Positions 1 to 8,876 of a DNA stretch of 58,749 bases are shown here, one piece after another (position 1 is the first letter of the stretch; the number at the start of each line of letters is the position of its first letter). The notes under the pieces were generated by a model that worked only from the letters and a program-made list of their open reading frames with translations, had not been told where the DNA came from and searched no databases. Position numbers and translations under genes: made by a program. The stretch comes from an uncultured Bacteroidota bacterium (GTDB lineage Bacteria > Bacteroidota > Bacteroidia > Chitinophagales > LD1). The stretch lies in assembly GCA_903919075.1 (NCBI GenBank), contig CAIXGR010000086.1, forward strand, positions 1-58,749, read 5' to 3'.

Positions 1-70
1 GGGTGGCCGAGGGGTTAGGCTGAGCTCTGCAAAAGCTCCCACAGCGGTTCAAATCCGCTCCCGACCTCCA
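1..70 (+). tRNA. tRNA-Cys (GCA), 5' end cut by the window
   Basis: The anticodon arm at about 24-40 has a five-pair stem around the seven-base loop CTGCAAA, giving anticodon GCA (Cys). The D arm is GCC/GGC and the T arm is AGCGG/CCGCT around TTCAAAT. The 3' acceptor strand CCCGACC is followed by T73 (normal for tRNA-Cys) and an encoded CCA at 68-70. Only GGG, the last three bases of the 5' acceptor strand, is in the window, so about four bases are missing on the left. Confidence 0.93.
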
Positions 71-80
71 ATAACAGTAA

Positions 81-113
81 AACCTCTTGATTATCAAGAG
101 GTTTTATTTTTTT
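81..113 (+). terminator. Rho-independent terminator after tRNA-Cys
   Basis: A ten-pair stem, AACCTCTTGA and TCAAGAGGTT around TTA, is followed by a T-rich tail (102-113). It ends the tRNA transcript. The minus strand also has a short T stretch after the stem, so it may also stop transcription arriving from the T9SS gene on the other strand. Confidence 0.85.
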
Positions 114-174
114 AGCATACCAAAATCATACCTCATAGTGGTATATTAACACCAACTTTTCTTGTTAAGGCAAA

Positions 175-1806
175 CTACTCCTTCACAATTTCCTTCACCA
201 CTCTTTCTCCATCAATTTCAATCCTCAACAAATAAACTCCACTAGGCAGGTAACTTAAATCAAGCATTTTAGTATAGCTGGAGCTTAGGTTGGTTTCATG
301 TTGCGTGTAAATTTGCCGCCCCAACATATCGGTTATAGCAAAGTCTGCATCTATTAAGCCTTGCTTTTGTATGGCAATTGCAATATCATTAGTAAAGGGG
401 TTAGGGTAAACAGTAAGGTTTACATTTTGCGTTAATTCAGTAACACCGGTAAGTAACGTATCACAAAATTTTACTATCCAATAATCAACACTTGAATCCC
501 ATGTAGATTGGCTTTTATCCCAACCAACTTCTGCCCAAGTATAGCTGCCAATTGCGTAACAGCCATCTTTTGTTTGAAAAGCGTTTGCCGTAGTTACAGT
601 ACCATTGGCAAATATTGTTTTATCCCACTGCTTATTGCCGACGGAATCTGTCTTTATTATCCATGTTTGTACAGCACCAATATTGCTTTCTGTTTTGTCG
701 CCGCCCGAAGTAGAATAAGAATCCCCCGCTAATAAATAACCGCCATCGTCAGTTAAAGCCAAAGATCTTAACCAGTCTTCAGCAGGTCCTCCATAATCTT
801 TGTCCCACAATTTATTGCCTTGCGAATCAATTTTGACTAATCAGTAATCATCACCACCTTGAGTATTTTGGGTTTTATCGCCACCGATACCGGAATTAGA
901 GAGTCCCCCTAAAAGAAAGCCACCGTCTTTTGTTTGAATCATTGCTACTAATCCATCTTCTCCCAAACTTCCAAAACGTTTATCCCATAATTTATTGCCA
1001 GCAATATCTGTTTTTACTATCCAATAATTCCAATAACCCCAATTAGCTTCGGTTTTATCCCCGCTGCTGTCTGAAGTAGAGCTACCTCCTAATATATATC
1101 CGCCATCATCTGTTTGAAGCAGTGCTCTCAAATCTTGCAGAGCTGTACCGCCAAAATCCGCATCCCACTGTTTATTGCCAACCGAATCTGTTTTAACAAC
1201 CCAATAATCTTTTGAACCCCAATTCGTATGAGTTTTATCGCCACCAATAGGCGAATACGAAGTGCCCCCCATAACATAACCCCGGTCTTTTGTTTGCCGC
1301 ATAACATATAGGTAATCATCCAAAATACCTCCAAATCGCTTGTCCCAAATTTTATTACCGTTGGAGTCTATTTTCACCAGCCAGTAATCAAAGCCGCCTC
1401 TATTAGTTTGCGTTTTATCGCCACTTATCCCTGAAGCAGATACACCCGCCAAAACATAGCCTCCATCTATTGTCACTTGTAGAGATGAAGGCTGTAATCC
1501 ATCGTCATCAGTACCGCCAAAATGTTTATCCCAAACTTTATTTACCCCAGCATCGGTTTTTACCACCCAAAAATCGTATGTGCTAGAAGTAGTATCCCAA
1601 TTATCTTGAGTTTTATCACCGCTTATTCTGGAATACGACGCTCCTCCTAAAAGATAACCGTTATCCGGTGTCATTAAACATATACTCATTTCATCTGGTA
1701 AAGTTCCCCCAAATCGTTTATCCCACTCCTTTGTCAAAGCATGTTGTTGTGCTATGGCATTATTTATAACTGCCAAAAAAAGAAAAGACAGAATGACATT
1801 CTTCAT
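175..1806 (-). pseudogene. T9SS-exported tandem-repeat protein, interrupted by one in-frame TGA
   Basis: One continuous minus-strand frame codes for a signal peptide (MKNVILSFLFLAVINNAIAQ), then about eight repeats of roughly 60 residues. Each repeat carries W-D-K-x-F-G-G, GGY-x-L-G-G, GDKT and DYW-x-VKTD-type motifs, as in predicted beta-propeller proteins. A type A T9SS sorting domain follows, starting at VYPNPF and ending in a basic strand. Codon 322 (bases 841-843) is TGA where every other repeat has TGG, the Trp of DYW. The frame then continues unchanged to the normal end, so the gene would otherwise encode 543 residues. Without read-through, the 321-residue product lacks the sorting domain and would not be exported by T9SS. 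The 211-residue downstream part has an internal ATG at 810 but no signal peptide. A base-call error is possible. Confidence 0.85.
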
Positions 1807-1807
1807 A

Positions 1808-1978
1808 TTACATTTTCACCAATTTATTTGTAACGGCATTCCCCCCATTAGTTTTCACTTGGTAATAATAAATACCTGCATTTACATTTTTAGCATCCCA
1901 CATCAAATTTTTAGAGGTTCCGAGGGAAATATTAAAATTAAATATTCCTTTCGATGGATTACGTTAGATATTTTTCTT
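1808..1978 (-). pseudogene. Remnant of a T9SS C-terminal sorting domain
   Basis: The minus strand, ending at the TAA at 1808-1810, reads NPSKGIFNFN, then ISLGTSKNLMWD, then AGIYYYQV and ends TNKLVKM. This is a typical end of a type A sorting domain (the PNPxxG start, then the GxYxY strand). The frame is closed by an in-frame TAA at 1964-1966, where a Tyr or similar is expected before the NPSKG motif. No start codon or body of a gene is present: the next gene (DUF3179) ends at 2028. It lies one base upstream of the neighbouring T9SS repeat protein. It looks like the tail of a deleted or rearranged surface protein gene. Confidence 0.65.
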
Positions 1979-2027
1979 TTAATCAGGGAACACATTTTAC
2001 AGGTTGGTGCAAACAAAATACCTATCG

Positions 2028-3212
2028 CTATGGCTTATACATCTCGGTTTCCGGGTGAAAACTTTGCCATGAATGCCAGAACTCTTGGTAAGATTGTATT
2101 TTCTCCAGTTGATTGCCTTTCGAAGGGCCATCTATACATAACCCACTTATTTGCCATGTAGAATTGGTTTGCTGGTCGTGCAAAAGAGCAGTGGGGGCAT
2201 CGTATGTAAAGCTTAAACTTTGCCCGTTGATCTTTCTGTTTAACACAAAAAAGTCTTTTGCATTAGTATCAGCAGAAAGTAAGAGCGGAACTCCATCAAT
2301 TGAATCCTGAATAAGTTTTTGATGCTGCAACATATTCCAGTCGTATGCTTTAGCAGCATTATTTACTTTTACACCCACCACCCATGATTTAAATTTCCAA
2401 GAGGCAGAATCTCTTTTTTCCAAACTGCTGTTTATTGTTCCTTCATCAAATCCTTTAAGATTATCGTATCTCCTGGTAAAATTACTATCAGGTAATAACG
2501 TAACGCTATTGGGGTGAAGCTTCAGCCAATCTTCAAGGCTCATTTGTGCTGAAATAATTTCTTTTAATTGTGTTCCTTTTAGTTTGCCTGCTATTGCAAC
2601 TCCGGTGGCTTGTCGCCACCAGCTTTTTGTAGTTGCATCTTCAAACATTGCGTTGAAGTGATCCATCCCCACAAGTCTGAATTTTTCGTATTTACCATTT
2701 ACAACGGGGCTATAAACGCGTCCGGTGCGGCATACGGTGCAATAGGTAACCATAATAGGCTCACCGCCTACAGTATCTAATACCTGATGGTGATAACCAA
2801 TTATTTCAACCGGGTATGCTTTTGATTCGCCGTTAATTAATACGCCAATAATTAATTTATTTAGGTTATGAGTAGTATCGTTAGTAAAGGCTGTAATGCG
2901 TGGCTGGTAAAACATTTTATCAGCCAGAAATTTGAAATTGAAATTGTAGAAAATAAAACCGTAAAGTGCTACTACTATTATTACTGCTATTGTCTGCCAT
3001 AACTTTCCTTTACGCAAATAAAAAATAGCTGGAAAAAGTATTAGCGCAAAAATCAGCAATCGCATCCACCATATATTATTATGAATAAAGTAGGCAATAT
3101 CAATAGTATTAGCCGCCTGACTGCCCGGAAAAGGCATAATAAAATACACCTTTAATATCTCAATTGCGATAAGCATCAATAAGCCAAAACTTAAAAGCCA
3201 GCCCTTTTTCAT
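2028..3212 (-). CDS. DUF3179 domain membrane protein
   Basis: About 394 residues from the start MKKGWLLSFG. An ATG 39 bases further upstream is possible, but it would put a Phe/Tyr-rich stretch before a normal membrane start. Three hydrophobic segments (roughly residues 4-24, 46-66 and 73-92) precede a soluble domain. The soluble part matches DUF3179: ING-x-SKAYP, then GEPIMVTYCTVCRTGRVYSP with a Cys-x2-Cys pair, and later a second copy of the same fold. The family's biochemical role is not known. It follows the SusC/SusD operon on the same strand but is separated from it by a strong terminator, so it is probably its own unit. Confidence 0.8.
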   Translation of the reverse strand: MKKGWLLSFGLLMLIAIEILKVYFIMPFPGSQAANTIDIAYFIHNNIWWMRLLIFALILFPAIFYLRKGKLWQTIAVIIVVALYGFIFYNFNFKFLADKMFYQPRITAFTNDTTHNLNKLIIGVLINGESKAYPVEIIGYHHQVLDTVGGEPIMVTYCTVCRTGRVYSPVVNGKYEKFRLVGMDHFNAMFEDATTKSWWRQATGVAIAGKLKGTQLKEIISAQMSLEDWLKLHPNSVTLLPDSNFTRRYDNLKGFDEGTINSSLEKRDSASWKFKSWVVGVKVNNAAKAYDWNMLQHQKLIQDSIDGVPLLLSADTNAKDFFVLNRKINGQSLSFTYDAPTALLHDQQTNSTWQISGLCIDGPSKGNQLEKIQSYQEFWHSWQSFHPETEMYKP

Positions 3213-3229
3213 ATAGTAGGTTAAATTAT

Positions 3230-3279
3230 AAAAAAAGAGAATACAAAACAAGCAGATGGGCCTGCGTGTTTTGTATTCT
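3230..3279 (-). terminator. Terminator of the SusC/SusD operon
   Basis: On the minus strand a 13-pair stem (AGAATACAAAACA against TGTTTTGTATTCT) encloses a second GCAG/CTGC stem. A run of seven T (bases 3236-3230) follows. It sits between the SusD stop and the DUF3179 start. Confidence 0.8.
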
Positions 3280-3352
3280 TAATTATACCTTGCCGAATAT
3301 TTCTTTACTTTTTCAACAAGGCTTTAAAAAATGGGTTGTTCATGTAAAAGTC

Positions 3353-4660
3353 CTATTGTTCGGTTAAAGGCAACGGAAACTGAGTCCACACCTTATCGCT
3401 TCCTCTATCTAACGGCAGTTGCGTTAACAGATTATACCGACGCATATCAACCCAGCGATGTCCTTCGCAAAACAACGAATACCTTCTCTGATTCAGCATT
3501 TCTGTTTTTAATGCATCTTGCGTAACAAGGCCCGCATAAATTGGCAAGCCATGTCCGGTTCTAATTGCATTAATTGCAGTAACCGCATCGACCAAATTAG
3601 CACCACCTAATTGAATATTCGCTTCGGCGTATATCAAAATCAATTCTTCATTTCTAATAATTGGAATAGGCGCCAGGCTTGATGTATATACCCAAACATC
3701 TCTATCGCTGCTAAGAGAATCAAGCGAAACGGGTGATGTCCTTAAAGTAGCCTTGTTAATTCTATCATCGCTGCCTTCAATTTCTGCAGCATACGAAGGA
3801 TGTGCTACTCTAACCTCGCCTGCTTGGTTTTGAGGAATGAAAAAGCCATTTAACTGGTCGCCTGAGCCTGTTCCGAATACATTAAACACGCCCATGTTAA
3901 AGTTGTTGCCCAATCCAAAAAATGATAAGTTCAAATCGGCTAAAGCGGTACTCCAATCACTTCTGTAAACATCAACCCTGGCAGCAAGCGCACGATTGAA
4001 TTTTACCAAACCTGCCGCATCGTTAAAACCAACAAAACCAGCCAGAGTAAATGAAACCGTGGAACCTGTTAATTCGGTTTGCGCAGCGTTAAGCATGGCG
4101 GCTATAGAATCTAAAGGAACACCAGGGCCAGCTACAATGGGGCCAAGGTTCTTCGGGTCAGCTACATTAATTCTTATGCCATTTGCATAAGTTTGGTTCA
4201 ATGTTAGTAACAACTGATACGCCTTAATAGTCATTGCAAACCCGATGTAGGCTTTTCTTTGGGCATCGGTTATAGATGATGAATTAGTAGCAGCTTGTAT
4301 TAATAAATTACAATTTTTTACTACCGCATAACGGGCTGCCCAGGTATTAGTAATATAAAAATTACTTCCGTCTATGGTAGCATTGTTATAACCCAATAAA
4401 TCGGTAACATATCTTGGTTCAGAGGGCGCGAAATGATACATTTCTCTTCCCAATATTCCGGTAACATCAAGATATAATGCCAGTGAGTTGCGCATTCCCG
4501 ATTCGGTACCGCTAACAAGATTGTTTAGCTGACCCGGAGTAGCATTTTTTAAATAAGACTCCAAAGTGGGGCCATTAAGATTGTCGAAATCTTTTTTGCA
4601 CGATGATAAAAATGAAACCGTGCCTACTAGCAGCACAGTATATATGATGTACTTTTTCAT
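3353..4660 (-). CDS. RagB/SusD family nutrient-uptake lipoprotein
   Basis: 435 residues, starting at MKKYIIYTVLL. The longer frame upstream overlaps the end of the SusC gene and adds no signal. A lipoprotein signal ends at SSC-KKD (Cys about residue 21). The body has the helical, TPR-like SusD fold signals: an N-terminal LNGPTLESYL region, a central AKAYQLL-type helix, and a C-terminal RNEELILIYAEANIQLGG followed by LNQRRYSLFCEGHRWVDMRRYN, the SusD hallmark. It is an outer-membrane surface lipoprotein that caps its partner SusC and binds the ligand. The ligand cannot be read from the sequence. It starts 19 bases after the SusC stop, so the two are co-transcribed. Confidence 0.93.
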   Translation of the reverse strand: MKKYIIYTVLLVGTVSFLSSCKKDFDNLNGPTLESYLKNATPGQLNNLVSGTESGMRNSLALYLDVTGILGREMYHFAPSEPRYVTDLLGYNNATIDGSNFYITNTWAARYAVVKNCNLLIQAATNSSSITDAQRKAYIGFAMTIKAYQLLLTLNQTYANGIRINVADPKNLGPIVAGPGVPLDSIAAMLNAAQTELTGSTVSFTLAGFVGFNDAAGLVKFNRALAARVDVYRSDWSTALADLNLSFFGLGNNFNMGVFNVFGTGSGDQLNGFFIPQNQAGEVRVAHPSYAAEIEGSDDRINKATLRTSPVSLDSLSSDRDVWVYTSSLAPIPIIRNEELILIYAEANIQLGGANLVDAVTAINAIRTGHGLPIYAGLVTQDALKTEMLNQRRYSLFCEGHRWVDMRRYNLLTQLPLDRGSDKVWTQFPLPLTEQ

Positions 4661-4679
4661 AATAATCTTTTTTACTTGT

Positions 4680-7622
4680 TTAGAAATCAAACGAAATATG
4701 GAAATCTGCATGTTTACTTGCCGGGTAAGGATCAACATCTACACCCTGAGAAAAACCGGTACCAAAGTTTGATACCTCAGGATCATAACCCCTATATTTT
4801 GTAATGGTTAAATAATTATGCAACGATACTCCGATAGTTATTGTTTTTAAATATTTGGTGGTAATATTTGTAAAAGAATAATACAACCCTATTTCACGTA
4901 ATTTCATATAACTGGAATTTTCAACGGTTTGCTGTGCGTTTACACCTACCTGAGTGATGTGGTAGAATCCGTCGGGAAGATGAGCAGGGTTAGTAACCTT
5001 ATCGAAATTAGCACTGGTTCCGCCAAAATCATTTTGTAAACTGGTTAGGTTAATGTTTTGTCCACCATATTTCCAATGCAATAAAAAGCGCAAGCTAAGA
5101 TGGCCAAAGAAGGTAAAATCGTTGTAGGTACTCATTTGGAATATAGGTTCTGCATCTCCCAGTACGCCCACTCCGGCACCATTAAGGCCAACAATTTGCG
5201 TGGCTGATTTTCCTTGCTCAATTTGGTATGAACCAATTACGTATCCAAATGAGCCTTGCGGAATTGCAGGGATAGAAAGTCTGGTTACTTTTGATCTATT
5301 AAGCCAGAAACTAAGATTGGTATGCCATGTAACAACTTTTGATTTAACCGGTATAGCATTCATTCCAAATTCAAAACCCTGGTTGCGAAGGTCGCCAGCA
5401 TTTACCCATGCGTTAGTAAAACCACTGGAAGCGGGAAGGCTTTGCAACATTAAAAAGTTGTAAACGGTTTTATTGTAGTATGTCAATTCAAAGCCCAATC
5501 TGCCTTTCAACAAACTAAAATCGATACCGGTTTCAAACTCGGCTTGTCTTTCAGATTGTATTCCTGCTTCTCCTTCTTGTGTGCCTACAAGTAATCCGGT
5601 GTTTCCTGAAATATTTGAAATGGCAAACGAAGTAGATTTGCTACCATATGCTGGAACGCTATTGGCTTGGCCATAAGCAGCACGCAGTTTAATATTATCA
5701 AACACATTGCTCTTTATGCCGGTATGCATTAAATCCCATGATATGCCTGCTTTTGGGTAAGCATAATATTTATTGCCGTTTCCGTTATTTGTAGATTGGT
5801 CGAAACGCACACCTGCTGTTAATGTCACAATATCATACAGGTTAGCTTCTTCTTGTATATAGATTCCATTATTCTGATACTGTGTTCTTACCTGGGTTGC
5901 GGTTAATGCCCCTGCCTGGTTAATATTACTTTGGCCGGAAATTAACTGTGTGGCTATATCTAACACGTTATTATATTTTCCGAACTCTTGTGTAAAGCCG
6001 CCTGACGATGTTAATGAAATTTTATCGGTAGGTGTAAAAGTATTAACCAATGATGCCGTGTAATTAGCGTTCAAATTATTAGTAAGACCCTGAATTGAGG
6101 TTCCTTTATTAACCGCCTGAAATTGCAATTCGCTGGGGAAAAGAACGTTGGTAGTTAAATTGTAAAAATCCACGCCTCCTCTTCCCACAATTTTTGTAAT
6201 GCTTTTATCGCTTTTTTGTAAAATGGCTTCGAGGTAAGCACCGGTAATAAACCGGTTCACTCTTTCGTTATTCTTCATTAGTGCAATAGTTTGCAAAGGA
6301 TTTGCAGCTGCAAAAGGGTTATTAGGATATATGCCATTGGCATCGGGCCCTAATTGTGCAAAACCTGGTGTAGATGAAAGAGCAATACCGGTGGTTATAC
6401 CCGCATTGTCATTGCCAAACAACCCCCTATCTGAAGAAGAATTTATATAGTTAGAGTTAAGGCCAATTTTAATACCGTCGTTAACTTTATGTTCAACATT
6501 TAAACGTGCACTAACATTATTGTAACCGGTGTTTTGAACTATACCCTGTTCGTTTTTTACACCCCCAGCAAAATAGAAAGTTGTTTTAGCGTCGCCACCG
6601 GAAATACTCAATCTTGTATTTCTGGTAAAACCAACATGGCCATATATTTCTTTTTCATAATCGTGCATTGGCATGCCGGCAGCTACTGCCTGATCGTAAG
6701 CCTGAATAAATGTTGGGCTGGCGGCAGGATCTGCTGCCAAAGCAGCATCTGAAAAAGTTCGCACCCCTAACAGTTTACTGGCAGAAACTAAACCAAGGTC
6801 TTGCGAAACAGTAATTTTTGTTTTGCCCGGCGTACCCTTTTTGGTGGTAATAATAACCACACCTGCAGCAGCTTTTGAACCATATGAAGCAGCAGCTGAA
6901 GCACCCTTTAAAATTTCAATATTCTCAATATCATCGGGGTTTATATCGGCTATACGGCTGGATGGGTTATCTTGTATTGAAGTAGGGCCGCCACCTTTAA
7001 GCGCATTGGTTACAGTATTTAAACCGCCTGAAGTTGCGCTATTATCAACCTCAACACCATCTACAACATATAGTGGCTGAGTATTACCATAAACAGATGT
7101 AACACCACGAAGCTTTACCGAAATGCCTCCACCGGGTGCACCTGAATTGGCAATAATATTTGCGCCTGTAATTTTCCCTTCAAGCGCCGCATCGAATGTT
7201 TGCGCAGGGGCAATGCCGTTTAACTCTTCGGCAGAAATGGTGCCTACTGCGTTTGCAAGGTTCCTTCTTTTAACTGTGGTAGCAAGGCCTGTTACAATAA
7301 CTTCATCCAAGTGTGCTACGTCTTCTTCCATAGTTAGCTGTGCATCTGCGGTAATGTCTGCAGCGCTGATAGTCATTGATTTGAAACCTATGTAGCTTAC
7401 CACTACGGTTGAATTTGCAGGAACTGATAATTTAAATCTTCCATCTGCATCTGTAACAGTTCCAAGCGATGTAGATTGTTTAACGGAGATGGTTGCCCCT
7501 ATAATAGGTTTAGCATTTGCATCAACTAAGGTTCCGGTTATGGTTTTATCCTGTGCAAAAATGAAAAAAGGTAATAGCAATAGAAAGACTACTCCTTTTA
7601 ATCGGTGGTATAAATTATGCAT
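4680..7622 (-). CDS. SusC/RagA family TonB-linked outer membrane receptor
   Basis: 980 residues. The signal peptide ends at FIFAQ. A carboxypeptidase-regulatory-like domain follows (about 24-110, ITGTLVDANAKPIIGATISV), then a plug domain (about 120-240) with the RGV-x-SVYGNTQPLYVVDG and DIENIEILKGASAAASYG signatures, then a long beta-barrel ending in an aromatic residue (FHISFDF). It imports a ligand handed over by the SusD partner, using TonB energy. The barrel is slightly shorter than many SusC proteins (usually 1000-1100). No glycoside hydrolase or sulfatase gene is nearby, so this is not a recognisable polysaccharide locus. The next genes upstream on the same strand are the AhpD-like/MFS cluster. 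Confidence 0.95.
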   Translation of the reverse strand: MHNLYHRLKGVVFLLLLPFFIFAQDKTITGTLVDANAKPIIGATISVKQSTSLGTVTDADGRFKLSVPANSTVVVSYIGFKSMTISAADITADAQLTMEEDVAHLDEVIVTGLATTVKRRNLANAVGTISAEELNGIAPAQTFDAALEGKITGANIIANSGAPGGGISVKLRGVTSVYGNTQPLYVVDGVEVDNSATSGGLNTVTNALKGGGPTSIQDNPSSRIADINPDDIENIEILKGASAAASYGSKAAAGVVIITTKKGTPGKTKITVSQDLGLVSASKLLGVRTFSDAALAADPAASPTFIQAYDQAVAAGMPMHDYEKEIYGHVGFTRNTRLSISGGDAKTTFYFAGGVKNEQGIVQNTGYNNVSARLNVEHKVNDGIKIGLNSNYINSSSDRGLFGNDNAGITTGIALSSTPGFAQLGPDANGIYPNNPFAAANPLQTIALMKNNERVNRFITGAYLEAILQKSDKSITKIVGRGGVDFYNLTTNVLFPSELQFQAVNKGTSIQGLTNNLNANYTASLVNTFTPTDKISLTSSGGFTQEFGKYNNVLDIATQLISGQSNINQAGALTATQVRTQYQNNGIYIQEEANLYDIVTLTAGVRFDQSTNNGNGNKYYAYPKAGISWDLMHTGIKSNVFDNIKLRAAYGQANSVPAYGSKSTSFAISNISGNTGLLVGTQEGEAGIQSERQAEFETGIDFSLLKGRLGFELTYYNKTVYNFLMLQSLPASSGFTNAWVNAGDLRNQGFEFGMNAIPVKSKVVTWHTNLSFWLNRSKVTRLSIPAIPQGSFGYVIGSYQIEQGKSATQIVGLNGAGVGVLGDAEPIFQMSTYNDFTFFGHLSLRFLLHWKYGGQNINLTSLQNDFGGTSANFDKVTNPAHLPDGFYHITQVGVNAQQTVENSSYMKLREIGLYYSFTNITTKYLKTITIGVSLHNYLTITKYRGYDPEVSNFGTGFSQGVDVDPYPASKHADFHISFDF

Positions 7623-7771
7623 GGTTAATGTTTTTTCTTTTTAAATAAAATATGAAAAATACTCTCATGTATTATTAATTATGAGATTTGATTAGAAGCA
7701 AATAATGTTGAAATGTTGCTTTAAATAAATTTGAAAACAGATATTAATGCTAAATGATGCTCCTAACCCCA

Positions 7772-7794
7772 GGCTTATCTCACAGAGATAAACC
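7772..7794 (-). repeat. Ten-pair hairpin between the AhpD-like cluster and SusC
   Basis: On the minus strand GGTTTATCTC, a TGT loop and GAGATAAGCC form a nearly perfect stem with one G-T pair. It lies about 150 bases upstream of the SusC start and about 40 bases after the last short frame of the AhpD-like cluster. No T run follows, so it is either a weak terminator, a processing site or a dyad operator in the SusC leader. The rest of the 7623-7832 gap is AT-rich, and I see no gene in it. Confidence 0.5.
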
Positions 7795-7832
7795 AGCTTA
7801 CATCATAACTTTAATAAATTTCAAATCTTGAA

Positions 7833-8087
7833 TTATAACCAACCTAAAAGAAGTTCGGGAGGTTTATCAATAACAGAAGGAGTATATTTATTTATTCCAA
7901 AACTTTTCGAATTGGCAGAATGATTGCCCGACTTTTTGCTTTGAAACAAATGTTGAAGGCCTTTTAATGAAACTTGCTTTTTTGCCGGAGGATTAGCCTT
8001 AAGCTCAACAACATTACTACCCCACAACCAGTCATCAATCTGGTCGTATAAAAGTATTCTTATTAAAAGGGTTGCAATCTGTTCCAA
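7833..8087 (-). CDS. Short ORF in frame behind the first AhpD-like gene
   Basis: 84 residues if read from the TTG at 8087-8085. The frame is the same as that of the preceding AhpD-like gene and begins directly after its TAA stop (bases 8100-8102), with no other stop for about 90 codons. The product (EQIATLLIRILLYDQIDDWL, then VELKANPP, KKQVSLKGLQ and a C-terminal PPELLLGWL) is not recognised. It has no ATG start and no clear ribosome site. It may be a small translated gene, a remnant of another gene, or a former extension of the AhpD-like protein cut off by the stop. Confidence 0.3.
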   Translation of the reverse strand: MEQIATLLIRILLYDQIDDWLWGSNVVELKANPPAKKQVSLKGLQHLFQSKKSGNHSANSKSFGINKYTPSVIDKPPELLLGWL

Positions 8088-8099
8088 GCGGTATAATAT

Positions 8100-8669
8100 T
8101 TATTTCGCAGCTGTAGGCTGTGGTGATTTAAATATATGGTTGCCATATCCTTTCTCAGCCACCTGCTTTGCCCGTAGCGGATAGGTACTTAAATCAGATG
8201 GTGTTATTGCGCCAAGCCCATCAACATACCTGTTGAACATACAAAATGCTGCAGTAATTAAAACAGTATCATGAATATCCTTATCGGTAGCTCCCTCCTG
8301 TTTAGCTTTTGCAACTGCTTCTGCAGTTACATATTTGCCGCCCTTTTGTGCCTGACCTGCTATACGTAACAAGGCTTTTAGTTTATTTGAAATATTGGCG
8401 GTTTCCGGATTTTTTCTCACCTGGTCTACCAATTCTTTGTCTCCGCCCAAATAATAACATGCAATTTCGGCATGCGAATTATGACAATAAAAACAATCGT
8501 TAAGATAAGATACGTAGGTTCCAATTAACTCGCGCTCAACTGGTGTCAATCCGATATTACTACGCAGTATAATTTCAGTAAAAACTCCCAATGGTTCTGC
8601 TGTGTCAGGACTGAAAGCCATTAGTCCCCTAATTCCGGGTAAATCATTATTCAGTTCAATGTGGGGCAT
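8100..8669 (-). CDS. AhpD-like (CMD family) protein, copy 1
   Basis: 189 residues, in the carboxymuconolactone decarboxylase/alkylhydroperoxidase AhpD fold, peroxidase-related group. The redox motif is complete: ERELIGTYVSYLNDCFYCHNSH gives Glu47, Cys59, Cys62 and His66, the AhpD pattern in which the two Cys cycle between thiol and disulfide and the His/Glu relay protons. The C-terminal half has GATDKDIHDTVL and NRYVDGLG, typical of this group. By eye it is about three quarters identical to the next copy (8877-9443), so the pair is a recent tandem duplication. It has its own 207-base upstream gap (8670-8876, AT-rich, nothing coding seen), so it may have its own promoter. The natural substrate is unknown; peroxide or quinone chemistry is inference. 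Confidence 0.88.
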   Translation of the reverse strand: MPHIELNNDLPGIRGLMAFSPDTAEPLGVFTEIILRSNIGLTPVERELIGTYVSYLNDCFYCHNSHAEIACYYLGGDKELVDQVRKNPETANISNKLKALLRIAGQAQKGGKYVTAEAVAKAKQEGATDKDIHDTVLITAAFCMFNRYVDGLGAITPSDLSTYPLRAKQVAEKGYGNHIFKSPQPTAAK

Positions 8670-8876
8670 ATGGGTTTACCTTTAATTAATGAATTACTTG
8701 TTGCAGACTTGTAAAAGCCAAAATAGGATTTTTTTATTATAAATTATAATAACCGGAATATTTTTGCAGGGTCTAAACTTGCAATTTTTTATACAATAAT
8801 GTGATTAGCATATTATTACAAAGCCAATCAAAGCTTGCAGAGGAAGTTATTTAGAGTTCTTTTTTAACAGTAGCTT

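Noticed and set aside
1754-2161. A 135-codon plus-strand frame over the T9SS remnant and the end of the DUF3179 gene
   Set aside because: It lies opposite clearer coding signal (sorting-domain remnant and DUF3179 tail) and its product has no recognisable pattern.
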